64,000 nt of DNA from Lunularia cruciata (lineage: Eukaryota > Streptophyta > Marchantiopsida > Lunulariales > Lunulariaceae). Below the pieces are notes generated by a model, which saw nothing but the letters and a program-made list of their open reading frames with translations, ran no database searches and was not told the origin of the DNA. Position numbers and translations under genes: made by a program. Numbering within the stretch: position 1 is the first letter of the stretch; each line of letters begins with the position of its first letter. The stretch covers positions 79,130,218 through 79,194,217 of the forward strand of contig OX419755.1 in the NCBI GenBank assembly GCA_948567375.1, read 5' to 3'. Positions 32,701 through 43,776 of the stretch are shown here, one piece after another.

Positions 32701-34030
32701 TTTGTGATAGCAGGTTATGGATCTCAAATGACATGGAGATAAGAACCACCATCTTAGCAAAATATCATGATTTCCCCATTGTATGTCATGTTTGAGTGGA
32801 CAAGACCTTGGATGTAGTCAAACATCATTACTATTGGCCCAAGATGAGCAATGATGTGATTGAGTGGGTTCAAAGTGCCTACTTTGTCTACAAAATAGAA
32901 CTTCTAATTGAGCTCATGTAGAACTCCTTCAACCTCTTCCTACTCCTACACAATTTTGGGAATAGGTAAGCATAGATATGGTTTGCAAATTGCCCAAGAC
33001 CACCGTAGGATTTGAATTCATTGTAATCTTTGTTGACCAACTCAACAAAATGATTCATGTGCATCCATCCATCAAGGATGTGATTGCTTCACATTTACCT
33101 CAATTGTATTTAGGTGCAATCTTTTCTCACCATGGCTTGTCTCAAGTGCTCATCATTGATAGAGGCACTCAATTCACTAGTTTCTTTTAGAGAACACTCT
33201 TTGGTCTCTTCAAACCAAATTTTCCATATACATGACTTACCATCTACAAACTGATGGACAAATAAAGCGTGCTAATTGTACTATTCAAGACATGCCCCAT
33301 GGTTTTACCTTAGAGGAGCAAGAGAGGTGAGACACCTTACTTCCACTAGTGGAATTTTCTTACAACAATTTAGTGAATGCATCCACATAGGTCACACTAT
33401 TCACAGAAGTTATACCATTCTTCCTCCTGTATGGAGAGCATCCTTTCACACCTTCAAGCTTGATAAAGATTTTCCAAGTGGATATAAAGGTGGATGTTAT
33501 CAAAACTTTTGTTTCTAAAATCCAACAAGGAGTGGAGAATGCCAAACACAAGTTGTAGATCTCCAGAATCAGCAAAAACAATATGCAAATGGACATTGCC
33601 GGCACATGGAGTTCAACAATGGGGATCAAGTTTAGAGGTTAACAACCAACCTCACGTTAGTAGGCCCTCATAAGCTAAGACCTCATTTTATTGGGCTTTT
33701 CCCATCTTTTGTCAAATTGGCACAATGGCCTATCACCTTGAGCTATTGCCACACATGAAGATCCATCCAATATTCCATGTTTTCTCACTATATAGATATG
33801 CATCTTGACCGCACCACTTTCCTTCCATATAAGAAACTTGACCTTGTACAACACTCATTGATGACATAGAGAAATATGAAGTCAAATGTATTGTCCAAAA
33901 ATGCATCTGTGGTACTTGTTATCCCCGTGTGAAATATCTTGTTCATTGGAAAGGGTACCCACTATATGAGGTAACATGGGAGCAAGGAGCCAATTTGACC
34001 AATGCACCGATGGTAGTGAAATCTTTTGAG
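32700..34030 (+). pseudogene. Integrase and chromodomain of T1
   Basis: Zinc-finger remains at 32770-32920; catalytic core VSIDMVCKLPK (about 32966), VIFVDQLNKMIH, and LIIDRGTQFTSFF (33150-33190, second Asp). Chromodomain at 33866-34000: IEKYEVKCIVQ, YLVHWKGYP, EVTWEQ. Family T is therefore a chromovirus too, but its protein differs clearly from family H. Confidence 0.87.
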
Positions 34031-34041
34031 AAACAACTTTG

Positions 34042-34788
34042 CATAATACCAAAAGCTAGATACATTATCTAGAGGTGAAAATTGTCTTGGTAACATTTAG
34101 AAAGATGTTAGCTATGATGTGCTAGGTAGATCAGATAGAGGTGTAACAAAAAGTGCACTTCTACTTATAGAGTAAGAGCCAAAAATAGCTTGAAAATGTA
34201 ATACCAATAGCTAGACATGTTATCTAAAGGTGAATTGGCTTGGTAACACCTTGGAGGATGTTATAGATAATGGACTAAGTAGATCAGATAGAGATATCAC
34301 CAAGAAAGTACTTCTATTAATAAAGCAATAGCAAAACAAAGCTCGAAAACTTTGAAGTTAATATCATGGACCTAAACAAATGAATTAGGCCTTGGAAATG
34401 TGTGGTGTCCCCCTCCCAAACAAAGGAAAGGGTGGCCTTCCTTCCCCCAAGTATGTCTCATTGAGAGCTTTCCAATGGAACCTCATCCATGTGATTTTGA
34501 GATTCATACAATAAGATTCTTTAAAGATTCCTTTTGGTCAAACCTATTTGACCAAATAGTGAAGACAAGGACCAACATGTCACACATCCAGGCAACTAAT
34601 CTAAGTGTGGAGCTCATTGACATGTCACCAATCCATGTATCTGATCCAAGGTGGAGCTTCCTTTGAGTGGATCTCTTTGCTATATAATAACAAGAAGGTG
34701 CTCCTTTGGGGCATTGGAGGATTGAATATGAAGCTTGTGTTTCATCACTTGTGTTTCTCTTAAGGTCTCTTATCCGCGGAAGATTACA
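34042..34788 (+). repeat. Solo LTR of family T inside T1
   Basis: 747 bp, starting CATAATACC (mutated TGTAATACC) and ending GATTACA. CTTTG (34037-34041) and TTTTG (34789-34793) are its target duplication with one C-to-T change. Long form: the first 155 bp are repeated at 34197. It lies between the chromodomain and the PPT of T1. Confidence 0.88.
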
Positions 34789-34814
34789 TTTTGCAATGTG
34801 GATGTTGTGCCTTA

Positions 34815-34828
34815 AAAGTGTGGAGGTT
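34815..34828 (+). other. Polypurine tract of T1
   Basis: AAAAGTGTGGAGGT followed by TTATAATACC, the mutated start of the 3' LTR. Confidence 0.6.
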
Positions 34829-36179
34829 TATAATACCAATAACTAACCATATTATCTAGAGGTGAAAATTGGCTTGGTAACATCTAGAAGGATGTTATTT
34901 ATGATGGGCTAAGTAGATCAAATAAAGGTGCTACCAAAATAATACTTCTACTAATAGAGAAAGATGGAAAAATTTAGAACTAATTTTAGAGGCTGTAATA
35001 CCAATAGCTAGATAGATGATCTAGAGATGAAATTTGGTTTGGTAGCATCTGGAAGGATATTATACATGTGGACTAAGTAGATAAGCTAGAGGTATCACCA
35101 AAAGATTACTTCTACTAATAGACCAAAATCCAAAATATGCTTTGAAACTTTAGAATCAATAGCTAGGCATATGATCTAGAGGTGAAACTTAGGGTAGTGA
35201 CATCTAGAAGGATATTACACATGATGGAGAACATAGATCAGATAGAGGTATCACCAAAAGAGCACTTCTACTAATAGGGTAGGAGCCAAAATAGGCCTGA
35301 AAACTTCAAGAGGCAATTTTGGAGATCTAAACGGATGAATTAGGCCTCAAAAATGTGTAAATTCTCCCCTCCCCCCCCCCCATAGAGAGGGAAGGCTTGC
35401 CTTCCTTACCCCTTGGTTTGTCTCACCAAGAGCTTTCCAACAGTACCTCAAACGTGATTCCGAGATTCCTACAAGAAGATTCTCTAAAAGATTCCCTTTG
35501 GTCAAAGCCTATTTGACCAACCAGATGGGACCAGGACCGACATGTCACCCATCCAAGCAAGTAATCTAAGGGTGGAGCCTTATGACAGGTCACATATCCA
35601 TGTACTTAATCCTATGGTGGAGCTTCCTTGGAGGAGATCCTCCTTGGCTATATAATAAAGAGAAAGTGCTCCTTTGGGGCATCAACGGATTGAGTGTGAA
35701 ATCTATGTTTTCTCTCTTGTATCTCTCTTGAAGAGTTCTCTTATCCTTGGAGTATTACAAAGGCCTAAATTGATGAATTAGGTCTCAAAAATGTGTAGAT
35801 CTTCCCTCCTCCAAGGGAAGAAAAGACTTTCTTTCCTTCTCCTCCTATTTGTCTTATCAAGAGCTTTCCAACGGTACCTCATCCATGCGATTTTGAGATT
35901 CCTATAGGAAGATTTATTTTGGTCAAAGATTGTTTGAGCAACCAAATAGGACCAAAACCGATATTTCACCAATGCATGCAACTAATCTAAGGGTAGAGTT
36001 TGCTAACATGTCACCAATCCATATGTTTGATCCAAGGGTGGAGCTTCCTTCGAGGAAATCCTCTTTGCTATAGAATAAAGAAAAGGTGCTCCTTTAGGGC
36101 ATTAGAGTATTGAGTGTGAAGCTTTGTGTTTCTTCTCTTGTGTTTCTCTTGTAAGGTCTCCTATCCTCAGAATCTTACA
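34829..36179 (+). repeat. 3' LTR of T1, split by a nested solo LTR
   Basis: Pieces 34829-34993 and 35760-36179 form one short-form T LTR of about 580 bp, ending CTTACA. The sequence right of 36179 continues M1 from position 8059, so this end and 8060 bound the T1 insertion. Confidence 0.85.
34994..35759 (+). repeat. Solo LTR of family T nested in the T1 3' LTR
   Basis: 766 bp, TGTAATACC to GTATTACA, long form with the duplicated start at about 35158. GAGGC (34989-34993) and AAGGC (35760-35764) flank it, a duplication with one G-to-A change. Contains a poly-C run at about 35370 and a TATATAATAAAG box at about 35650. Confidence 0.92.
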
Positions 36180-36940
36180 ACTCTTCCAAATAGTCAATAC
36201 TAAAACCCATGGGGTATAACACTTCTCCACCAACTAGCATAGTATATGACTATACTATTGTTGCAATGGCCTGAGCCCTCACCATAGAGCTATCAATAGG
36301 AGATGACTAGGCTGAATTTGGACAATGAGCTCTCCACATATGATGTACTATATAGAACCACCCCTTAGAGATATTTGGATCTAAAATGGACACCTCTCCA
36401 CATCAGTCTTTTGTAGCTCTAGACCAAGAACTATAGCCTTCCCTGACATAAGAGGTTGCGCACCAAAGTCTAATAAGACCCTCTATGGTGTATAGACCTT
36501 CCCTAAAGGTCCTACCAAACTGAAAATCCCCCTTTGGTTTTCTAATAGGACAACTCCAAGTGTGAACCACGCTTGTTCAAAGGTAGGTCTAGTTGGTAAC
36601 TCATCCAATCTAGTTGTTATTGCTTGCCATAGATCACAAGTTGTTAGTGGATCTCATGCTCCTCAACCAAGCCAGCTCCACTATCAACCACCTCTACTCC
36701 AAAAGTAGGAACCACATCATCCTTACTCTCACAAAGTATGGAAACCAATCAAAACACTAGAGTTGGGTCAACTTCCAATGTAAACATGTCATTGGTTGAG
36801 AACAAAGAGAAGCTCATACTCAATGGAGCTGCCGCCAACATTGTACTAGACTCAATCTTTGTAGTAACAAGTGGTTGACTAGATCCCCTACCACCACCTC
36901 TACCACCTCATCCTTCATGACCTAGAGCTCCTCTACCACC
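36180..36940 (-). pseudogene. Protease region of M1
   Basis: Continues M1 from 8059. The minus strand has the PMGF(N) start shared with M2 and M3 (ATACCCCATGGG at about 36210), the active-site strand VLLDFGA at about 36460, and the LPTRPTFEQAW and LLENQRG blocks upstream. Frame broken. Confidence 0.75.
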
Positions 36941-38250
36941 TACCATAGCAGCCTTACCACTCCGTAACTTTGAGTGAAGATCAAAGCATCAATCACTAGT
37001 GTGACCAAATCTATGGCAATGGTCACATGTCTATAGGTTAGTTGTGATGCACCAGAGGTATCATATCCATTGCCTTGAGAGCAATTTTTCTTGTTGTGAG
37101 GTCCACCACAAGTCCAACAAGCAATACCACCACTCACTGGTTGTTGCTAACCTAAAAATGAAGGTAAGAGTCTAGTTGCACTAGGCCCTCCACTTGCTCC
37201 ATAGGATCTGGTTTGTCTACTCTGTCCTTGGAAGCCAACATGGCATTGTGCACTCCACTACACTCTAGAAGAAGTAATAGTTGTGGATGAGGTCTCCTTA
37301 AAATATCTAGGTGTCATCACTCTCTCCTCTACCATGTTAAGCTCAATGTGCTCAGCTAAACTAAAGTCCATTGCTAAAGTAGGTGAAGTGGCATGTATCA
37401 ATGTAGCATCATGTACTTTATGTCATAACTCCTTATCGAAGATCCCATACAAAAACTAGATTGCTTGGGCCTCAATAACTCCCTAAGTGAAACTAATTAG
37501 CCGCCTTATGTGAGTGTATGCCTTGCTTAGGCTCTTTCTAGCCTTCCATTGGAACTCTTGCAAGCTCCTTAGCTTGTCAATCTGCACTCCTTGGTAATTC
37601 TACCTCAAGCATTGGAAGAACTACACTACCTCCTGTAGTGGTACTCCCACTTGTAGTAGTACCATCTCCAACTAGTGCACCTCCACTAGATCCACCAATA
37701 CTACTAGAGCTAGAACTTGTGGGTATTGCCAATCCACCTCTAGCAATTGAGCCTAAAGTGATAGAGATATAGTTTGGATACCAATGCTCTCTCCATAGCT
37801 CAATCTCCTCCAAGTGAGCTCTCTTGAACTCATGATAGTCATCCATTGGTGGACCCACTAAGTGTTGAAACAACCCCTTCCATGCCATGAAAGGTGTGAA
37901 CAAAGTCAGGTTACGCATCTATTGCAGATCACACCAACTATCAAACTCCTAGATGAAGTCATCCAACTCAATAGTACCCACTATACCATAATAGTGCTTG
38001 GGCCTTTGGAGACCCCATAAATGTTGTCCATGTCCCACAACAATGGTGCAAACACACAAATGCATTCTCAAATGAATCAACTCCAATATCAAACTCCAAA
38101 TTAGAGTCAATCTCCTCTCTCACTAGGACTTGAGATACAAGTTGATATTGAGCACAAATTTGAGTAAACCCACTACGTATTGTAATGCTATCTCCTTAGG
38201 AATCCCCAAAGAACTCTATGTGACAATGTAACCGCAAACTCAACCACAAT
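36940..38250 (-). pseudogene. gag of M1
   Basis: First zinc knuckle intact: CWTCGGPHNKKNC (CX2CX3HX4C, about 37080-37120). The second, CDHCHRFGHTSD, is in the next frame (about 36990-37030). Capsid stretch 37577-37918 contains FTPFMAWKGLFQHL and MDDYHEFKRAHLEEIELW, then a Ser/Gly/Thr-rich low-complexity segment. It packages element RNA. Confidence 0.85.
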
Positions 38251-38619
38251 AAGTACCCCACCAAGGACCACCACCAAGTGCCACCACCAAGCGCCAAAAC
38301 CAATTGAACACCACTCACTAATGTAGCTCTAACTATGACAACTACACCAAGATAAAAGGCGACTTGTAACATGCCATCCCAACATGCACTCTCACAATCT
38401 ATAGATCATCACTTCTTGCCTCACCAAAGAAAAACACAAGTAGTCTAATTGGTCATCACTCCAGCCTCACTACCGAGAGCACACCAAAATACCAACGCTC
38501 TAAAGTCAAGGTACCTCATACAAACATGGTGCACAAACAAGAAGTAGAGAAGTAAGGGTATCCAATCACAAGAATTTTAAAAAAACCCTTGATCTCATAA
38601 ATCAACCCTTGACTTTGTC

Positions 38620-39856
38620 GCCATTTGGTATTTGACACTTAAGGAGTGTCTACCTACTTTCTAAGCTACCAAGATCACCAAGAATGTGATCAAACTGCCT
38701 CTCCTAGCCAAAGATACATGTGTATAAGTATCAATGGAAGAACCATTAGGACAACAAGTGAAGGTGTATCAATTGGCTAGAGCACCAGTTTAGGAACTAG
38801 AGATTTGGGGGTTCAAACCTTGTTGCGCACAATCTAAAAGGGTGTGCAAATTTTGCCAAATAATGACCAAAAACTCATCTAAAATAGCTAGCCTCACACC
38901 AACAAGCCAACTTATTGACTCTTCTATGAGTGGCCTTTGTAGCCTCTCATAGCCCACTCTTATGCCACGAAGCCTCTAAATCCCAAAATTCAACTTCACC
39001 CAACTCTGGCCAACTTGAGCTAAATTTGGGGCAGTTCGGGTGGCCTCCTTCTCTAGGCAACTTCCACCAATCTGACCTAACTCCTATAAAGTTGGTTGAT
39101 CATCAAATCCTCTGCTAACTTTCTACCCGAGCCAAATTGGAAGGATGGGGATTTCCAAATGCCTAATTCAAGAGGATGTGCTCCAAACTCCAACTTCAAT
39201 TTTGAATTTCAAGCTCGATTCTTATGCCTTAAATTGACTTCATTCTCAAAAACTTGGCATGAGCTTCTGCACACCATATGTCTCATTGCCAAATTTGCAT
39301 CAAATCACACAGTTTCTACACACAATCACTCTTAGGGAAATCTGAATCACAATTTAAGTACCAACAATCCACCAAAACCCTCAATTCTTGCACCCGATTT
39401 CCCTTTGAGTCACTTTCTTATGTAATAAATTTGTTCTTCCACTCGAATCTCACTCAAATCAGATAGGGACTCAATCTTTCACTAAACAATCTGCAAACAA
39501 TTGTGCACTTATTACAATCAAGCCACATCCACTCTAGCTAAGAGACTCCAAGTGACACTTGCGGGCCTCTGTCCACCATAGTCAAGAACTCGAATGCTCA
39601 ACATCATAGGAGTGAGCTCTCTAGAGTTGCATTTTGAAGGTATAGCCTTTGCTTCACCTAGGTCCCCAACTCTAATGATGCCACCGATGGTGCAAACAAT
39701 GCAAGTAATTGTGGGTCACACCATTTGATAAGTATCCATAATATAAAATTGAACTGTAAACAAATAGTCCATGAGTAACTACCAGATACCTATGACTACC
39801 AACACTACTACTCTAACGTCCCAATAATCTAGCTTTGACACCACAAATGTTTGACA
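38620..39856 (-). repeat. 5' LTR of M1
   Basis: Colinear with the M2 LTR: inner end TGGTATTTGACAC at about 38626 next to the primer-site remnant, outer end ATGTTTGACA at 39856. Beyond 39856 the repeat similarity stops, so this is the original outer border of the nest. Confidence 0.78.
38760..38831 (+). other. tRNA-like segment in the M1 LTR
   Basis: CAATTGGCTAGAGCACC (D-arm-like), CCAGT-TTAGGAA-CTAG (anticodon arm-like, AGG), and a perfect box B GGTTCAAACC at 38810-38819. At the same distance (about 135 bp) from the primer site as in M2. Confidence 0.55.
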
Positions 39857-42800
39857 TATCATGTCTGAAAAATAAACACACAAATTAAGTTTTACATTTT
39901 CTCTCATGCGTACAATAATAAATCTTGTAGAAAACCTGCACATACTCTACCAAAAGAAAATTAAAATATTAGAGAGAGTCACTTATAGGAAACAGAGCTT
40001 GACGAGGAAGAGGGATGATAAAGTATAGATAAAGTATAGGTGACTGATTTAGGGGTAAATCGATTGTCCCTAGACATTGTAGTGTCACAATTATTTGGTA
40101 TCAAAATAACCCAATAAGGCTCTTAAAAGCCATGATATGTCCAAAGATCCCCTAGTGCGTGGATTTTTTAAGCATACTTAAAACACCCACCAACAAATAA
40201 AATAGTTGTAGGTCAAAAAACATTATAAAAAAATAAAAAAAAGAAGGGCATTCTGCATTACAATAAATCAAAATTACTATCACAATATGAAGAGAGTTGT
40301 AAATCTTCTGATGCGCAAGAAAAATGTCTATATCACATTTGATTTCAAAGAAACTGACACATTTAACGATCTCCACAGACCAACTCTCTCCAAGATTTAG
40401 TCCGGTCATTAATCTCCATGAATTAGTCGGGTCATTAATACATGCATGGCATGGGTAACTCAACTACTACATTAGATAGAATTAGTGCGAGCATTAAAGT
40501 TTGTAAGCAAGCCCAGGCTTCGGGTTTGCAACAAAAACCGTAGAAGGCCTCCCTTCTTCTAAGTAGAGGTGGATTGTATGATTGTGGATTTTACTGCTAG
40601 CTTTGAAATCAGATTCTCGTTTCGGATGAGCATGTGATAGAGTTTCACCAGCTTGAAAGAAGCATAGCAGCAAAGGAATTTACAAACGTAATTCTTAAAC
40701 GAGAAGTTAAAAGGTGCTAATAATATGCGATGCTGTCTGTATTCTGTAACGAACCTGTGACTGTATCTGTCAATGCAAGAACACAAGAAAATTATAATTT
40801 TGACAGATTTTGAGCCTGTGACGAGGTTTCGAACGAGTTAAGAAGCGATCTTCTCTAGGACCTCGGGTACTGCACTTCAATTCAATATAAGTGAAAGTGT
40901 ATTCACCTAATGGCGCTTTCTCTCTTTTAATGAAGCTCTCATAAGAGAGCTGTTGATGGAACACTGAATAGAAGTCCCTGAAATAGTTTCCTATCCATTC
41001 GAGTTGCCAGCATTGTGGAAGTATGACAGGCGATCACTCTGAAGATAAGTAAATAAATCGGTCTTGTCCAAGCTCAGAGATTGCGTAAGCCAGAGAAAGC
41101 GCTCTCGCACCTAACCACTGCTGTGATTACATGAAACTGAATATAAAGTTGCGTGAACGTTCTGTAGCTCGTCACATCTTGAAACACTCAAGCCAGATAC
41201 AAGTAACGTCAATCGTTCTGTGAACCAACATTGGATAGAGTTATATGAGTAACGGGAGTAGAGGCCTTCCGCAGAACGCGGATCCCACTTAGGACCGAAC
41301 GGATGCAAACCGAAAACATGCAGATCTAAGCAAGTACTTGCCGCAAGTCTAAGCAAGGAGGAATTGACATTAAATATTAAAAGTTCATCTTATGGAAGAA
41401 TTTTCAAGGAGTATAATCCTGGATTAGCACTGAAGACCAAGTTCAAACGATGACCCAAGATTAGAGGAGGAACATTTTAGAGCCATTTGAGTTGACGCTC
41501 CATTCCAATGCCGAACAGAGTTCCAAGGCAGCTATTTCCTTACCGGGCCCTCACAGTCTGCTTCTTCCTGCTAAATTCCTGCAAATTGAGCGGAATCTAG
41601 GACACAACGTACTTGGTTTGTAAGAACTTTCCAAGTTTATCATACGGGAATTCCCTCTGGATATCCTCCATCGTTTAAGCGAATCCACTGACATTCCAAT
41701 GTACAATGTAAGTAGTTAGGCAAGTCACCGTGTTATGTGTTTATAACCCCGTGAGAAATTGGAGTCATACAAAACAGATGCTGGGCAAATATTCAAATAA
41801 AGAGAGCTCATCCGATTCAGGGAGAAGCTTGAACCGTATCCCATCATCATAGATAGGCGGGGGCCCCGCGAACGAGCTACCCCATTCACTAGAGCCCGGG
41901 GGACTGCATCACGTGGATGGTCCCCACGCATTCAAAACTATGGCAGATTGCAGTTACTCATCATATATCGAGGTCGTTGGGTCCAGGTAAACATTGCACA
42001 CCGTTGCATGTGCTTTCCTAATTCTACAAAAGATATGATCATGGCAATCACATGTCAAAATCATTTCTCTTCCAAAACGCTTGCCCGTTCTTCAGACACA
42101 CCACTCTGGGCTCACAGAAAGAAATTCACTCATGCGGCGTGGGCCACTACTGTACAACTTGAGTGCTGTGCATGCATACTAACAAACCAAAAGTAATCTA
42201 TGACAGAGGGTCCAGGAGAAAGCCGATGTGCATGACATACTTAACGATATCGGTATCTTATCAGGTGTGAGGTAGGGCATTTGTCACACCCCGAAATGAC
42301 AGGGATACTATATTCTCAGTCTTAGAAGTGCCTGATATTACGTAGGTGACAATGTGGTTGTAGTGCGATGCATTCGATCTTTAAGGCAGGACATTGAATT
42401 ACAATCATGTGAACTTTGAACAAGTGCCTTCATAAATAGGACTTAACTTCGAGATCCAGTGTAATCTGCTACTTGACATATGTAGGTCCACCGCTACTCG
42501 ATGACCACAAAATTTCATTATGAATGCACTGGTCAAAGTCGCTGTAGTCTTTGGAGTATCATAAATCCTTTCCATTTGATGTCTCCGAATAATCATTTGA
42601 CCCATTCATTCGGGATGATCTTACTCCGCTAGTTCTCTCCTTCCTCGTCTACAAACATAAACACACCTATCAGGTTCAATTCCGAAAACGAAATCCACAG
42701 GGAAAACTGGCCACCTTCCAAAATAAAGAGTTGACGATAAGTATATTGAAGACCCTTTCAGGTCCTTGTAGACAGTGCTAAGAAAGAACTTGCCTAGCTT

Positions 42801-43111
42801 CAAGGAATCAGCTTTCCAGCTTATCTGGTCTGAGAGTCAACTACAAAGTTCGAACAAACGGAAGCATGACCTATGGGAACAACGGTAGAACTTTATGGAG
42901 AGAGTGGAGATGAACTAGAGGTCAACACAAACTCAACAATTCCGTTCTCTCTTTATGGTACAAGATTTCAGAAGCTTGAAAATTTTAGAATCTCCAAGCC
43001 CTGTGAGATCAAGACATGACTCCGGTACAACCGAAGCAGGTGCGTGAAAGATATAATGTCCAAAAGCACTCCAACAGACTTGCCTAATGAGTAATACTGC
43101 AAGGAAGGTAT
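39857..43111. other. Low-copy spacer without recognisable gene
   Basis: No similarity to the element families and no long ORF. Base composition is more balanced than in the repeats. Open stretches of 60-103 codons at 40152-40463, 41111-41356 and 41725-41931 show no domain I recognise. It may hold downstream or regulatory sequence, or exons too short to see. Confidence 0.6.
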
Positions 43112-43317
43112 AAAAGTAAGAGAACTACGATATGGTTCAACAGCATCAATTGGTCCTGGCCATCATAAAAACAAAATCTGTTAGTTAGCATCAATTGGTC
43201 GTGGCCATCATGAAAACAAAGTCTGTTATTTACTAACTAACAGACTTGGTTTTTATGATGGCAATAACCAGTTGACCAGTTGATGCTGTTGACCCATATC
43301 GTAGTTCTCTTACTTTT
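43112..43317. repeat. Long inverted repeat with an extra arm copy in the loop
   Basis: Left arm 43112-43188 (AAAAGTAAGAGAACTACGAT...) and right arm 43233-43317 are near-perfect reverse complements over about 77-85 bp. The 44-bp loop carries a third, partial copy of the inner arm (CATCAATTGGTCGTGGCCATCAT). TATAAAAG overlaps the left edge (43110-43117). The transcript would fold into one long hairpin. Foldback element, inverted-duplication small-RNA locus or young MIR gene are all possible. It lies about 460 bp beyond the recognised 3' end of SMO1. Confidence 0.75.
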
Positions 43318-43776
43318 CACCAAGCAGGAGAGCATGAAAGACAATGAAGGGACAGAGCACAAACCCTTCGCAGCATGTCCCTCTGGTACCTGAAGCCCTG
43401 CGAAGCCAGATAACAAACGACCATTCACGTTAGTGAGGACCGAACTGTTGGATAAAGACAACTCAGACCCGACCCCTTGAAACAACCTCCAAAACCATAT
43501 AAGAACCATAGTTAATTTCAGCTAGTACTTTGATCTAGGTCTCCTCTTGAGCAGTAAGACGAACGATGCTTTGCTAAACTTGCAGGGAGCACCTCCGAAA
43601 GCCAAAAAGAAAGCTGATCTCCTGATTTGAGGATATTTCCATGTAAGGGTCCTTGGCGCATTGGGAAGCTTGAAGGAGAACAGGTTGTCGGACTTCGGTC
43701 ATCTCATTTCCAGCCGCGTCTCTACAGAATTTCAACAGGCACAATACCAAATACTCTCAAAGTTTCTGTGACAAAC

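Larger units (their letters stand above)
8060..36179 (+). mobile_element. Chromovirus T1, heavily interrupted
   Basis: Plus-strand Ty3/gypsy element of family T inserted in M1. 5' LTR 8060-8331 plus 27660-27996 (split by M2), primer site 27998, gag 28822-30610, pol 30690-34030, PPT 34815-34828, 3' LTR 34829-36179 (with a nested solo LTR). A further solo LTR sits between the chromodomain and the PPT. Without the insertions T1 is about 7 kb. Coding parts carry many stops, so T1 is old but younger than M1. Confidence 0.85.

Noticed and set aside
42262-42300. TGTCACACCCC-like start that could open an LTR, with a small GGTGTGA/TCACACC hairpin
   Set aside because: No matching end, duplication or internal domains were found within several kb.
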